Origin: Rhodanobacteraceae bacterium
Lineage (GTDB): Bacteria > Acidobacteriota > Terriglobia > Terriglobales > Acidobacteriaceae
DNA: 64,000 nucleotides
Assembly (NCBI GenBank): GCA_025350865.1
Contig: JANXWZ010000238.1
Span: 1-64,000 of the forward strand
Reading direction: 5' to 3'
Part shown: positions 53,766 to 63,390 of the stretch, piece by piece
Numbering within the stretch: position 1 is the stretch's first letter
Layout of the letters: every line of letters begins with the position of its first letter
The notes under the pieces: generated by a model
Told to the model about the DNA's origin: nothing
What the model saw: only the letters and a program-made list of their open reading frames with translations
Database searches by the model: none
Made by a program: the position numbers and the translations under genes

Positions 53766-54163
53766 TTACGAGATTCCAAAGCGGCGGTCGAGCGACAGTA
53801 TTCCTGAGCCACAGAAGACCAGCATGGTGGCGATTGCGGCAAGCGCGAGGATGTAGTTGTAGATTCCGAATCCCTGGTGGATGCCGACGGTAATAAACGC
53901 GACGTACATGTTGATCGCGACGAGAAACGCCGAGAATCGGGTGAGAAGGCCAAGGATGAGCAGGATGCCTCCCGCGAATTCAGTCCACGCCGAGACTTAC
54001 CCCAGCCAATGATGCATGTGGAGCGACGTCACATAATGGACGAACTGGAGCAATGCGCCGTGCGGAATCACCTTATTGTAGCCGTGGACGGTCATCGATA
54101 CCCGAGTGCGAGCCGGATCAGGAGGACGCCCCAGGGCTGGAGCTTGTTGAGAAAACGGATCAT
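53766..54163 (-). pseudogene. DoxX-family membrane protein, disrupted
   Basis: Read on the minus strand from ATG 54163, the frame gives IRFLNKLQPWGVLLIRLALGY and then breaks. Shifting frame by one base near 54097 continues as SMTVHGYNKVIPHGALLQFV, reaches an in-frame TAA at 53999-53997 (after HHWLG), and then continues as VSAWTEFAGGILLILGLLTR, FSAFLVAINMYVAFITVGIH, to a stop at 53768-53766. Together these make a complete DoxX-type four-helix protein. One frameshift and one nonsense codon disable it, unless they are sequencing errors. Confidence 0.85.
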
Positions 54164-54218
54164 AGATGGGCATAGCTTATCAAAGCTGGACTACGGTGAT
54201 ACTCCAGACTGAAATACT

Positions 54219-54247
54219 GAGATTCTTCGCTTTGCTCAGAATAACCT
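54219..54247. repeat. dispersed palindrome, family B copy 1
   Basis: The 28-base string beginning TGAGATTCTTCGCTTTGCTC and ending AGAATAAC closely resembles the palindrome at 63469-63493 (GAGATTCTGGCTTTGCCAGA, ATGAC). It lies just past the stop of the alpha/beta-hydrolase gene. Confidence 0.5.
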
Positions 54248-54255
54248 CGAAGGGG

Positions 54256-55152
54256 CTAGCGAGGGTAATCATCGAGGAAGCGTTGGATTGTTTGGACGTA
54301 GGCCTGGCTTAGATCGGGAGCGTGGGGCAGGGTACGCAAGTCGGCGTCGAGTGTGACGGACATTTTGGGGTCTGGGGCCGATCGAAAGAGCTTCTGGTTG
54401 GCGGAGATATGGGTGCGCGCAGAGGCGTCCAATCCGCCGGCGAGCAAAAGCTTCGGGATTTTGAGGGTTGATAGCGGGGACGCTATGTCGAAGTGCTCCT
54501 GCGCGAGGAGTCGCATGGGGAGGAGGCTGGACTTTCCGCCAGTGGTGGCCCGGCGGTAGGCATCGGGGTCTGGGCTATCGAGGATCACAGCGGAGATGTC
54601 GTGATGGCTTGCAGCGAGGTTGGCGGCGAGGACCGCGCCAAGACCTTCGCCGTAGGGAATGATCTGGGACGATGGGATGTGGCGGGTTTCGACGAGGTAG
54701 TTGAACGCGGCAGCGGAATCTTCCGTCATGCGGGATTCTGTGGGGTGCGGGCCGTCGCTCTGGCCGAAGCCGCGATAGTCGAAGGCCAGTATGTTGACGC
54801 CGGTGGTGTGGAGCAGGTCGAGTTTGGGTGCGGTCGTCGAGAGCGAGCCCGAGCCATCGTGGAGAAAGAGGATGGTGCGGGCTGACGGAGATTCAGCCGG
54901 AATCCACCACCCGCTCAGGCGCGGTGCGCCAGTGGTGGCGGCGTCGAATCGGAAGGCCTGGAAGGGGACGTGGGGGGTCGCGTCGACCTTGGCGGAAGGG
55001 TGCAGGAACAGCTGCCAGCTGCCCTGGTAGATCAGCAGGCACAGTGCGAGGTAGGAGAGTACTGCGGCAGCCCCGATGGTGACGCCGAGAGCCTTCAGCA
55101 GCCATCGTGGGTCTACGACTTCGAGTTGATCTTTTGCGGAGGTGGTTGCCAT
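54256..55152 (-). CDS. alpha/beta-hydrolase fold protein without nucleophile serine
   Basis: ATG 55152 gives 298 residues with one membrane helix at about 20-43 (TIGAAAVLSYLALCLLIYQG). The fold resembles the BEM46/ABHD13 group: TILFLHDGSGSLSTT (oxyanion loop), NILAFDYRGFGQSDGPHPTE and the elbow region IIPYGEGLGAVLAANLA. In active members the elbow reads GxSxG; here it is G168-E-G-L-G172, so the nucleophile serine is glycine (G170). The acid (LAGGLDASARTHIS) and a possible histidine (TLPHAPDLSQAY) remain. It is probably a pseudo-enzyme anchored in the membrane. Confidence 0.83.
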   Translation of the reverse strand: MATTSAKDQLEVVDPRWLLKALGVTIGAAAVLSYLALCLLIYQGSWQLFLHPSAKVDATPHVPFQAFRFDAATTGAPRLSGWWIPAESPSARTILFLHDGSGSLSTTAPKLDLLHTTGVNILAFDYRGFGQSDGPHPTESRMTEDSAAAFNYLVETRHIPSSQIIPYGEGLGAVLAANLAASHHDISAVILDSPDPDAYRRATTGGKSSLLPMRLLAQEHFDIASPLSTLKIPKLLLAGGLDASARTHISANQKLFRSAPDPKMSVTLDADLRTLPHAPDLSQAYVQTIQRFLDDYPR

Positions 55153-55224
55153 CGAGGGTTCCCTTCGAGCGTAGCATCGTGGGCCACTGCCGGACGCAGT
55201 TACGATGGTGAAGAGGTGTCGTGG

Positions 55225-55563
55225 ATGTCCGAATGGGTGCGGTTTTGCAGTGTTACGGAAGCTCCGGCGGAGGGGAATGTCGCGGAGATGGAAGCGGGGG
55301 GAGTGGCCGTGTGTCTGGCGCGGATCCAAGGGAAGCTTTCCGCGATGGACAACTGGTGCCCGCACCGTCACGGCCCGATGGGGCAGGGCTGGGTGGAGGG
55401 CAATTCGGTGGTGTGTCCGTGGCACTCCTGGACGTTTGATGTGACTACCGGCGAGGCGGAGTGGCCGGTAAAGGATCGCATCGCGGTATTTCCGGTTCGG
55501 GTGGAGGGGGCGGACGTTCTGGTGGATATCGCGTCAGCGACCAAGCCGGTGGAACCGAGGTAG
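55225..55563 (+). CDS. Rieske [2Fe-2S] domain protein
   Basis: The 112-residue protein from ATG 55225 is a single Rieske domain: box 1 CPHRHGPMGQGW and box 2 CPWHSWTFDVTTGE give two Cys and two His ligands for the cluster. It resembles NirD-type or dioxygenase ferredoxin components. No oxygenase or reductase gene is adjacent, so the electron acceptor is unknown. It is divergent from the hydrolase gene (72 bases between starts). Confidence 0.92.
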   Translation: MSEWVRFCSVTEAPAEGNVAEMEAGGVAVCLARIQGKLSAMDNWCPHRHGPMGQGWVEGNSVVCPWHSWTFDVTTGEAEWPVKDRIAVFPVRVEGADVLVDIASATKPVEPR

Positions 55564-55667
55564 ATTCCCGCCGATGAATTTTGTGGCGGGTGTCGGTGTT
55601 TGACGTACTATCCGATCAAGGTTGCACCGGCAAGGTATCGACTGGTGGACGATTCAGGGAGACGGCA

Positions 55668-55787
55668 ATGAAATTTCGCAAGTTGATGATCGCAGTTCTC
55701 GGGCTGGCTGTTGTTGCAGGCATGACGGTTCCGGCAAACGCTATGGCGCTTAAACACCACAAGAAACACCACCACCGCAAGGCTTAG
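55668..55787 (+). CDS. 39-residue exported histidine-rich peptide
   Basis: ATG 55668 follows AGGGAGACGGCA and encodes a complete signal peptide (MKFRKLMIAVLGLAVVAGMT, then VPANA) and a mature tail of about 14-15 residues with five His, four Lys and one Arg (ALKHHKKHHHRKA). The gene has a good ribosome-binding site, its own start and stop, and is followed by a hairpin. The mature peptide could bind metal or nucleic acid/cell wall. I know of similar small His/Lys tails only as unnamed proteins. Confidence 0.75.
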   Translation: MKFRKLMIAVLGLAVVAGMTVPANAMALKHHKKHHHRKA

Positions 55788-55808
55788 TTGCAGTAAGGTG
55801 TGGGACGG

Positions 55809-55832
55809 ACCCGGCTGTTGAGGCCGGGTTTT
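55809..55832 (+). terminator. probable terminator after the His-rich peptide gene
   Basis: ACCCGGC (55809-55815) pairs with GCCGGGT (55823-55829), followed by TTT and then CCTCG; the T-run is short. Confidence 0.65.
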
Positions 55833-55930
55833 CCTCGTTCGGAAGGTGCTGCGGCAAGCCCTCAGTCCTGATACACTAGATTGATTCCGCCTATGCAAGC
55901 AGAGTCATAGAACTACTCTCAGGAGAGACA

Positions 55931-57073
55931 ATGCAGGCTATGCGGGCGCTCCTTGCGTTGGAAGACGGGCGCATCTTTCGCGGACTTGGATTTGGCGCGA
56001 AGACAGAATGCGCGGGCGAGGTGGTTTTCAACACTTCGTTGTCCGGCTACCAGGAGATCTTCACCGATCCCTCTTATGCGGGGCAGATCGTCGTACTGAC
56101 GAATCCTCACATTGGAAACTACGGGACGACTCCCAGCGATGCTGAATCGGCTCGTCCGATGATCGAAGGGCTCGTTACACGCGAATTCTCGGCGATGAGC
56201 AGCAACTGGCGCTCCACCGAGGTCGCTGACGAGTACCTGGAGCGCAACGGCATTCCGGTGATCGCTGAAGTAGACACGCGGGCCGTCGTTCGGCACCTGC
56301 GGGCGAATGGTGTGATGCGGGGCGTGATTGCCTCAGGTCCGGATCTTGATGAGGCGGCGCTGGTTGCGAAGGCTCGGGCTATCCGCAAGATGGACGGGAC
56401 GGATCTGGCGTCGGTGGTGTCGACCAAGGTTGTGTATGAGTGGTCGGATGCGGAGCCGAAAAATCAGACGGGTGACAAGTTCCTTCCGCAGACCGAAGGC
56501 GGCGATCCGCTGCATGTGGTCGCGTACGACTTCGGGATCAAGGAAAACATTTTGCGCATGCTGGCGCGCGAGAACTGCCGCGTGACGGTGGTACCCGCCA
56601 AGACTCCTGCGGCGGATGTGCTGTCGATGAACCCGGATGGGGTGTTCTTCTCGAACGGGCCGGGCGATCCGGAACCGCTAGATTACGCAATCTCGAATGT
56701 GCAGGCATTGCAGGGGAAGGCTCCGCTGTTTGGAATTTGCCTGGGACATCAGATCTTTGGGCTGGCACTGGGCGGCAAGACCTACAAGCTGAAGTTTGGG
56801 CACCACGGCGGGAACCACCCGATCCTGAACCACCAGACGGGCAAGGTGGAGATCACGGCGCAGAACCATAATTACAACGTCGATCCGGCATCGCTTCCGG
56901 CGGATGTGAAGCAGACTCACACGAATCTGAACGACCAGACGCTGGCGGGGTTGAAGCACGCGACGGACCCGATGTTCAGCGTGCAGTACCACCCGGAGGC
57001 AAGCCCCGGCCCGCATGACTCGCATTATCTGTTCCGGGATTTCCGGAAGATGATGGAAGAGTGGAAGAAGTGA
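55931..57073 (+). CDS. carA: carbamoyl-phosphate synthase small subunit
   Basis: The 380-residue glutaminase subunit has the N-terminal CPSase domain ([40 protein letters not shown]) and a class I glutamine amidotransferase with the nucleophile C270 in [15 protein letters not shown] and the His/Glu pair in [14 protein letters not shown]. It supplies ammonia to CarB for carbamoyl phosphate, feeding arginine and pyrimidine synthesis. GGAGAGACA precedes the ATG. The stop overlaps a membrane-protein gene placed before carB. Confidence 0.98.
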   Translation: MQAMRALLALEDGRIFRGLGFGAKTECAGEVVFNTSLSGYQEIFTDPSYAGQIVVLTNPHIGNYGTTPSDAESARPMIEGLVTREFSAMSSNWRSTEVADEYLERNGIPVIAEVDTRAVVRHLRANGVMRGVIASGPDLDEAALVAKARAIRKMDGTDLASVVSTKVVYEWSDAEPKNQTGDKFLPQTEGGDPLHVVAYDFGIKENILRMLARENCRVTVVPAKTPAADVLSMNPDGVFFSNGPGDPEPLDYAISNVQALQGKAPLFGICLGHQIFGLALGGKTYKLKFGHHGGNHPILNHQTGKVEITAQNHNYNVDPASLPADVKQTHTNLNDQTLAGLKHATDPMFSVQYHPEASPGPHDSHYLFRDFRKMMEEWKK

Positions 57074-58308
57074 AGGCCTCGATCCAGACGCCCACGATGA
57101 ACTGGGCGGCACGACTGTTTTCGGAGGATCGCCGTTTTTGGTTGTCTGCATCGATTTTGCTTGGTGCTGTGAGTCTTCTGAAAGGGATTCGGCTCCCCAG
57201 TCGCTGGGCCGCGACGCAGGCACTCGTCAACTATGACCACGGGCTGATGAAGCGCGGGCTGTTTGGCGCGGCGACCGGCGGTTGGCTCCACGGGGAGCGG
57301 TATTCGAACTTCGCCATTTTCTCGTTCGCGCTGCTGCTGGCGCTGGTGGGCATGATTGCTTTGCTGATCTTGCGCAGCGGAATGGGCCGCCAGATCGGTA
57401 ACGGGGAACCTGTCGCAGTGTTTTGTGCGAGCTTTGCGGTGACGTACCTCGCGCACCTGGTGGGGTACATGGATGTGTTGGTTGCGATTCTGGCAATCGC
57501 GGTCCTGTTGATTCGAAATGCAAGCCTGCGGTTTGCGATTGCGATCCCTCTTTGTATCGCCGGTATCCTGCTTCACGAGCTATTCTTCGTGGTCTTTCTG
57601 CCGGTCTTGCTGTTGAGCTGGATGGTGGACGCCGTCCGCGCACCTAAACAGCGGAGGCTCTATTGGACGATGGCGGCGGCGCTGCTGCTGCTTTGCGCTG
57701 GCCTGACCGGGAAGCTTTCGCTCAAGCGGGCTCGGACGGTGCAGGAGGTTTCCGTAATGCAGGCGGGGCTGGCGCGGCGGGCGGACTTCCCCGTGCGGGA
57801 GGATTTTTTTCCTGTCCTGTCGCGGTCGATGAAGGACAACCTCAGGATTGTTCGCGATGAGTTTACGTATCGGGTTCACTTCCAGTGGTTTGCGATCGGG
57901 CTGGTGGAGTTGCTGCCGACGATTGGATTGCTGCTGTATGTGGTGCGGCTTGCTGTTGTGCAACTGGTGCGAGATCAGGCGCGGACGGTTTTGACGATGG
58001 CTGCATTTGCTGCAGCGGTTGCGCCATTTGCGATGCACCTGCAGGGGTTTGATGTGGGGCGATTCAATGCACTGATCGTGGTGGATTGCCTGCTGGTGCT
58101 GGCGGTTGTGGCTCCGCGGGGCAACGAAGGCCGGATCGTGTTGCCTTCGTGGTATCGCAACGCGACTGTGATGACGATTGCCCTGAGCATGGCTTCGGGC
58201 GAAGGGTTGATGGATTATCGCGGAGTGAATCAGTATCCGTTTTCGGCGGGGCTGGGTGGACATATTGGCGACCTGATCCATCACCGCTGGGTGCCTCCGC
58301 AGTACTAG
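57070..58308 (+). CDS. polytopic membrane protein of unknown function
   Basis: GTG 57070 sits in a GTGA overlap with the carA stop; GTG 57061 and ATG 57097 are alternatives. About 412 residues hold eight to ten membrane helices. The loop [20 protein letters not shown] after helix 1 resembles the N-terminal loop of bacterial glycan polymerase/EpsG-like proteins (a resemblance, not an assignment). Helices include [20 protein letters not shown] and [20 protein letters not shown]. It lies on the same strand between carA and carB, ending 39 bases before carB. Confidence 0.8.
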   Translation: MKASIQTPTMNWAARLFSEDRRFWLSASILLGAVSLLKGIRLPSRWAATQALVNYDHGLMKRGLFGAATGGWLHGERYSNFAIFSFALLLALVGMIALLILRSGMGRQIGNGEPVAVFCASFAVTYLAHLVGYMDVLVAILAIAVLLIRNASLRFAIAIPLCIAGILLHELFFVVFLPVLLLSWMVDAVRAPKQRRLYWTMAAALLLLCAGLTGKLSLKRARTVQEVSVMQAGLARRADFPVREDFFPVLSRSMKDNLRIVRDEFTYRVHFQWFAIGLVELLPTIGLLLYVVRLAVVQLVRDQARTVLTMAAFAAAVAPFAMHLQGFDVGRFNALIVVDCLLVLAVVAPRGNEGRIVLPSWYRNATVMTIALSMASGEGLMDYRGVNQYPFSAGLGGHIGDLIHHRWVPPQY

Positions 58309-58347
58309 ATTTTTTACGAGATTTGAAGAGGAAGAGGACTTTCGAGA

Positions 58348-61300
58348 ATGCCACGCAGGAATGACATCGCGAAGATACTGGTGATCGGGTCTGGCCCGAT
58401 CGTGATTGGGCAGTCGGCCGAGTTTGATTACTCGGGGACGCAGGCTTGTAAGGCACTCAAGGCCGAGGGGTACGAGGTTGTGCTGGTGAACTCGAACCCG
58501 GCGTCGATCATGACGGACCCGGAGGTTGCCGACCGGACGTATATCGAGCCGTTGACGCCGGCGTATGTTGAAGAGATTCTGCGCGTCGAAGTGGAGATGC
58601 TGAAGGCTTCGGGAGCGACTGGTGTGTTTGCCGTGTTGCCGACGGTCGGTGGTCAGACGGCCCTGAATCTGGCGGTCGATCTGTCGGACTCTGGCGTGCT
58701 GGAGCGGTTTGGGGTCGAGTTGATCGGCGCGAAGCTGGATGCGATCAAGAAGGCGGAGGACCGGCTCCTCTTCAAAGACGCGATGAACCGCATCGGGTTG
58801 GACATGCCGCGGTCGCAGCTTGCGACAAATGTTGGTGACGGACTGGCGTTTGCGGCGAAGATCGGGTTTCCATGTGTGATTCGGCCGAGCTTTACGCTGG
58901 GTGGATCGGGCGGCGGCATTGCCTATAACCGCGAGGAGATGACGGATATTCTGTCGCGCGGCATCGATCTTTCGCCGGTCGGTGAGTGTTTGATCGAAGA
59001 GAGCGTGCTGGGCTGGAAGGAGTATGAGCTGGAGGTGGTGCGCGACCTGAACGACAACGTCATCATTGTCTGCTCGATTGAGAACTTCGATCCGATGGGC
59101 GTGCATACGGGCGACTCGATTACGGTGGCTCCGGCGCAGACGTTGACCGATCGTGAGTACCAGGCGATGCGCGATGCGGCGATTGCTGTGATTCGCGAGA
59201 TCGGCGTGGAGACGGGCGGATCGAACGTGCAGTTCGCGGTGAATCCGCAGACCGGGCGGATGACGGTGATCGAGATGAATCCGCGTGTGAGCCGGTCGTC
59301 TGCGCTGGCCTCCAAGGCGACGGGATTTCCGATTGCGAAGATCGCTGCGCGGCTGGCTGTGGGTTACACGCTGGATGAGTTGCAGAATGACATTACGAAG
59401 GCAACGCCGGCCTGCTTCGAGCCGACGATCGACTATGTGGTCGTCAAGATTCCGAAGTGGCAGTTTGAGAAGTTTCCGGGAGCGGATGAGAACCTTGGCC
59501 CGCAGATGAAGTCTGTCGGCGAAGTGATGGCGATTGGGCGAACCTTCAAGGAAGCCATGATGAAGGCCGTGCGGTCGCTGGAGACGGGCAAGAAAGCGAC
59601 GGCGGATGACATTGAGCCGCGACGGTTGACGCAGCGGCTGGTGACGCCGCATCCAGATCGGCTGAGCTACATCCGCTACGCGTTCGAGCGCGGCATGACC
59701 GTGCGCGAAGTTGCGCGGATGACTGGGATGGATCCGTGGTTCCTGAGCCAGATGAAGCAGATCACGGACGAGATCAAGGCGATTGGCGGCAAGTCGATCG
59801 AAGAGGTGACGGCAGAGGATTTGCGGATCGCCAAGCGGATGGGTATCTCGGATGAGCGGCTGGCCTCCGGCTGGGGCTTGACGGGAGCTGAAGGCACGGC
59901 GGCGGTTCGTGCGCTGCGCCAGAAGCTGAATGTGATGCCGGTCTACAAGATGGTCGACACCTGTGCGGGCGAGTTTGAGAGCTTTACACCCTACCTCTAT
60001 AGTTGCTACGACGAAGAGGACGAGGCGGCTCCGACGGCAAAGAAGAAGGTGCTGATTCTGGGCTCGGGGCCGAATCGGATTGGGCAGGGAATCGAGTTCG
60101 ACTACTGCTGCTGCCATGCGGCGTTTGCGCTGCGCGAAGACGGCTACGAGACGATCATGGTGAACTGCAATCCGGAGACGGTGTCGACCGATTACGACAC
60201 GAGCGACCGGTTGTACTTTGAGCCGCTGACGCTCGAAGACGTGCTGGGTGTCTATGAGCACGAGGCCTCGGGCGGCGCGGAGATTGGGATGATCGTGCAG
60301 TTCGGCGGGCAGACCCCGCTGAACCTCTCGCTGCCGTTGAAGAAGGCCGGCGTGCCGATCATCGGGACTTCGCCTGAGTCGATTGACCTGGCGGAGGATC
60401 GGAAGCGCTTCGGCAAGCTGATTACTGAGCTTGGGATTCCGCAGCCTGAAGGCGCGCTGGCGACCAGCGTGGAAGAAGCTGTTGCGGGTGCGGATCGCGT
60501 TGGGTATCCGGTGCTGGTGCGGCCGAGCTATGTGCTGGGCGGCCGCGCTATGGTGATTGCGTACGACAGGGATGCGGTGCTGAAGTACATGACCACCGCC
60601 ATCGAGTATTCGCAGGAGCGGCCGGTGTTGATCGACCACTTCCTGGAGGATGCGGTCGAGTGCGATGTGGATGCGCTTTGCGACGGCGATGACGTGGTGA
60701 TTGCGGGCATCATGCAGCATATCGAAGAGGCCGGAATTCACTCGGGTGATTCCTCATGCGTGCTGCCGCCGGTCGACCTGACAGACGAGGTGAAGGCGAC
60801 GATTCGCAAGTACACACGGGCGCTGGCGACCTCGCTGAATGTGATGGGGCTGGTGAATATTCAGTTCGCGATTCAGCGCGGGACAGTGTATGTGATCGAG
60901 GTAAATCCGCGGGCTTCGCGGACGGTGCCGTATGTGTCGAAAGCGACCGGGATTCCGCTGGCGAAGATTGCTTCGCGGATCATGGTTGGTCGCAAGTTGA
61001 AGGACTTGCTGCCGGAGTACACGCCAGGCGGCGAGCGGTTTGGGCAGGATCTGGACACAGGCTCCCATTTCTTTGTGAAGTCACCGGTCTTCCCGTGGGG
61101 CAAGTTCCCGGGCGTCGATACAGTGCTTGGCCCGGAGATGAAGTCGACGGGTGAAGTAATGGGTGTGGCGGACAACTTTGGTGAGGCGTTCGCCAAGGCG
61201 CAGATCGCAGCCGGACAGATGTTGCCCACGGAAGGCACGGTCTTTCTGAGCATCAACGACCACGACAAGGATGGGATCTTGACGCTGGCCCGGCAGTTCC

Positions 61301-61635
61301 AGGACATGGGATTCAACATCGTGGCGACGTCGGGAACGGCGGCGGTACTGGTGGCCGGCGGGATGCAGCCGGAACAGGTTTACAAGGTGAAGGAAGGGCG
61401 GCCGAACGTCGTCGACCTGATCAAGGGCGACCGAATTCAGCTGATCATCAATACTCCGCGCGGGCCGGACACGTTCTTCGACGAAAAGGCGATTCGACGG
61501 GCAGCGGTACTGGCTCGCATCCCGACGATCACCACGCTGGCTGCGGCTCGTGCGGCGGCTGAGGGAATGGCGGCGTTGCAGCAGGGTACGCTGAGCGTGG
61601 TCGCGCTGCAGACGCTCCATGCGGCTAGGGATTAA
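58348..61635 (+). CDS. carB: carbamoyl-phosphate synthase large subunit
   Basis: The 1095-residue protein has two homologous ATP-grasp halves: the first opens [20 protein letters not shown], the second [20 protein letters not shown]. Each has its ATP-binding motif ([20 protein letters not shown] and [20 protein letters not shown]). The C-terminal MGS-like allosteric domain follows ([20 protein letters not shown]). It makes carbamoyl phosphate from bicarbonate, two ATP and CarA-derived ammonia. Length is slightly above the usual 1,070-1,080. Confidence 0.98.
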   Translation: MPRRNDIAKILVIGSGPIVIGQSAEFDYSGTQACKALKAEGYEVVLVNSNPASIMTDPEVADRTYIEPLTPAYVEEILRVEVEMLKASGATGVFAVLPTVGGQTALNLAVDLSDSGVLERFGVELIGAKLDAIKKAEDRLLFKDAMNRIGLDMPRSQLATNVGDGLAFAAKIGFPCVIRPSFTLGGSGGGIAYNREEMTDILSRGIDLSPVGECLIEESVLGWKEYELEVVRDLNDNVIIVCSIENFDPMGVHTGDSITVAPAQTLTDREYQAMRDAAIAVIREIGVETGGSNVQFAVNPQTGRMTVIEMNPRVSRSSALASKATGFPIAKIAARLAVGYTLDELQNDITKATPACFEPTIDYVVVKIPKWQFEKFPGADENLGPQMKSVGEVMAIGRTFKEAMMKAVRSLETGKKATADDIEPRRLTQRLVTPHPDRLSYIRYAFERGMTVREVARMTGMDPWFLSQMKQITDEIKAIGGKSIEEVTAEDLRIAKRMGISDERLASGWGLTGAEGTAAVRALRQKLNVMPVYKMVDTCAGEFESFTPYLYSCYDEEDEAAPTAKKKVLILGSGPNRIGQGIEFDYCCCHAAFALREDGYETIMVNCNPETVSTDYDTSDRLYFEPLTLEDVLGVYEHEASGGAEIGMIVQFGGQTPLNLSLPLKKAGVPIIGTSPESIDLAEDRKRFGKLITELGIPQPEGALATSVEEAVAGADRVGYPVLVRPSYVLGGRAMVIAYDRDAVLKYMTTAIEYSQERPVLIDHFLEDAVECDVDALCDGDDVVIAGIMQHIEEAGIHSGDSSCVLPPVDLTDEVKATIRKYTRALATSLNVMGLVNIQFAIQRGTVYVIEVNPRASRTVPYVSKATGIPLAKIASRIMVGRKLKDLLPEYTPGGERFGQDLDTGSHFFVKSPVFPWGKFPGVDTVLGPEMKSTGEVMGVADNFGEAFAKAQIAAGQMLPTEGTVFLSINDHDKDGILTLARQFQDMGFNIVATSGTAAVLVAGGMQPEQVYKVKEGRPNVVDLIKGDRIQLIINTPRGPDTFFDEKAIRRAAVLARIPTITTLAAARAAAEGMAALQQGTLSVVALQTLHAARD

Positions 61636-61640
61636 GACAA

Positions 61641-61720
61641 CAGACTGACACGGATAAAAACGGAAAGAGGGATAAGGACCGATCCAGTCCTTATCCCTCT
61701 TTCTGCTTTTATCCCTGTCC
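61641..61720. terminator. long bidirectional hairpin between carB and the next gene
   Basis: AAAGAGGGATAAGGAC (61664-61679) pairs perfectly with GTCCTTATCCCTCTTT (61687-61702) around a seven-base loop. The stem extends imperfectly outward (GACACGGATAAAAACGG against CTGCTTTTATCCCTGTC), making over 30 paired positions. It lies between convergent genes and has T-rich flanks on the plus strand. Confidence 0.8.
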
Positions 61721-61727
61721 GGTATTT

Positions 61728-62210
61728 CTATTCGTCGAGGCCGAAGCTGGCGCCGATGGCGTAGCCGATCATGGAAAGGGGAATCCACGTGCCGACGAGG
61801 AGGCCGTCGCCGCCCATGAGGCCGGAGCCGTGATTGATGTCGAAGAAGGTCCGGTAGAGCTTTTCAACGGCGCCGCACTTCTCGCAGAGGCCGTTGCCGG
61901 TGGGCAGGTCTAGGACCCAAACGCAAACGATGGAGAAGGTGAGCAGGCCGGAGATCCAGATGTACTTGGCGGTGCGGTCCTGGCGGCGTTTGGTAATGAC
62001 GAAGCCGAAGATCATGGGGACAACAAACGCGAGGAAGGTGCCGAGAATTTTGGGGCCTGGCTGATCAATCTCAGGGTGCGAGAGCGAGATGCCAAAGACC
62101 ACGAGCGCAAGCACAAGCACAGCGAGCAGCGTGTGGATGGTGTACCACAGGGCTTCGCGGGTGAGATCGCCTGCGGTTTTACCTTGCGAGGCGTCGAAAT
62201 CGGTCGTCAT
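61728..62210 (-). CDS. membrane protein of unknown function
   Basis: ATG 62210 gives 160 residues with four or five hydrophobic helices (TIHTLLAVLVLALVVFGISL, ILGTFLAFVVPMIFGFVITK, YIWISGLLTFSIVCVWVLDL, and a C-terminal LSMIGYAIGASFG). Between helices 3 and 4 is a loop with GNGLCEKCGAVEKLYRTFFD, whose CxxC pair could bind metal or form a disulfide. I do not recognise the family. An in-frame start at 62252 would add 14 residues. Confidence 0.7.
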   Translation of the reverse strand: MTTDFDASQGKTAGDLTREALWYTIHTLLAVLVLALVVFGISLSHPEIDQPGPKILGTFLAFVVPMIFGFVITKRRQDRTAKYIWISGLLTFSIVCVWVLDLPTGNGLCEKCGAVEKLYRTFFDINHGSGLMGGDGLLVGTWIPLSMIGYAIGASFGLDE

Positions 62211-62338
62211 GCCTCGTTTATACGGGAGCCGGGTGGGATTTGGTATAGCCAAATCGGGTTAGTCGAATGACGTGCAGATTGAGTAACGGGAGAATCAAGA
62301 GTGGTTCTGGTAGCGAGAATTCCTCGTAGAATCGAAAG

Positions 62339-63376
62339 ATGCTGCTTGAAGGAATCTTTCTGCCCCTGACCACTCCGTTTCATGCGGATGGACGTCTGTT
62401 CTTACACAAATTGGCTTTGAATGTAGAACATTACTCACGCACGCAGGCGGCGGGCATGCTGGTGCTGGGCGGCTTGGGTGAGCCGGACTCGCTGACCGAT
62501 GAAGAGACGCGGGCAGTGTTGTCGACGGTGGCGGTGGCGGCGGCGCGGGAGAAAGTGCTGCTCGCGGGCGTCGGACGGGGCAGCGTTCGGGCGACGCTTG
62601 ATTTGGCGGAGTTTTCGGCTGCGGCGGGATATGACGCGATTGCCGTTCGGCCGCCGGAGTTTTGTCGCGACGGAACGCTGGCCGCTGAATTGATGACGTA
62701 TTTTCATGCGGTGGCAGACCGTTCCGCGCTACCGGTCGTGGTGCTGGCAGAGCAAGAACGCCCTATGACAATCAAGGTGATCGGATCGCTTGCACAGCAT
62801 CCGAACATCGTTGGAGCCATTGATTATGCGGCGACGGCGGAGCGTTCGAAAACGCTTTTGGAGATGGCGTCGGGCGTTTCAACCGAGGTCACTGTTACGG
62901 CGACCTTCGCCGCAGTAACCAAACGCATGTTGGTGGGAGATGAGACTGCTGGGAATATGATTTCTGCCGGCAGTCTGAGTGGCGGGGTTGCGCTAAGTGT
63001 GGCTCCGAAGTCTTCTGCGATCAAGACGAGGATGAAGCGGGTCGGGTTTCAGTATCTTCCGGGGTCGACCAGCACGCTGCTGGAGCCATGGCAGGCCGGG
63101 GCAGTAGGCGGTGCACCCAAGTTGGGTGCAGCGGCTCCGCAGGCCTGTTGCGAGGTGTGGCAAGCGTTCAAGGATGGAGACCCGGCGCTGGCGGAGGAGA
63201 AGCAGCACAGGATTCGAACTGCGGTGGCGGTGGTCGAGGGGCGAGGTGTCTCGGGGTTGAAGTACGGGTGCGATTTGAATTCGTACTTTGGGGGCGTGCC
63301 CAGATTGCCTCGGCTGCCGTTGAGCGCGGAGCAGCGATCTGAGGTTGAGCGGGTGCTGGCGGGGATGAAGAACTAG
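62339..63376 (+). CDS. dihydrodipicolinate synthase-like protein lacking catalytic residues
   Basis: The 345-residue protein has the DapA/NAL barrel outline: GIFLPLTTPFHADGRLFLHK, the GGxGE-like loop VLGGLGEPDSLTDEETRAVL, GYDAIAVRPPEFCRDG, and a strand that should carry the Schiff-base lysine. In active members that strand reads VGIKE; here it is IVGAIDYAATAER, with no lysine. The usual tyrosine motif (YNxP) is replaced by VLAEQERP. It therefore probably does not catalyse the aldol reaction of the family and may be a regulator or sugar/2-keto acid binding protein. Confidence 0.82.
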   Translation: MLLEGIFLPLTTPFHADGRLFLHKLALNVEHYSRTQAAGMLVLGGLGEPDSLTDEETRAVLSTVAVAAAREKVLLAGVGRGSVRATLDLAEFSAAAGYDAIAVRPPEFCRDGTLAAELMTYFHAVADRSALPVVVLAEQERPMTIKVIGSLAQHPNIVGAIDYAATAERSKTLLEMASGVSTEVTVTATFAAVTKRMLVGDETAGNMISAGSLSGGVALSVAPKSSAIKTRMKRVGFQYLPGSTSTLLEPWQAGAVGGAPKLGAAAPQACCEVWQAFKDGDPALAEEKQHRIRTAVAVVEGRGVSGLKYGCDLNSYFGGVPRLPRLPLSAEQRSEVERVLAGMKN

Positions 63377-63390
63377 GAGAGGTGCTGGCA

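Noticed and set aside
57580-60741. A 1053-codon open frame on the minus strand opposite carB
   Set aside because: It lies antisense to carB, a certain gene, and reads as an Arg/His/Pro/Leu-rich shadow typical of GC-rich codon use; no motif.
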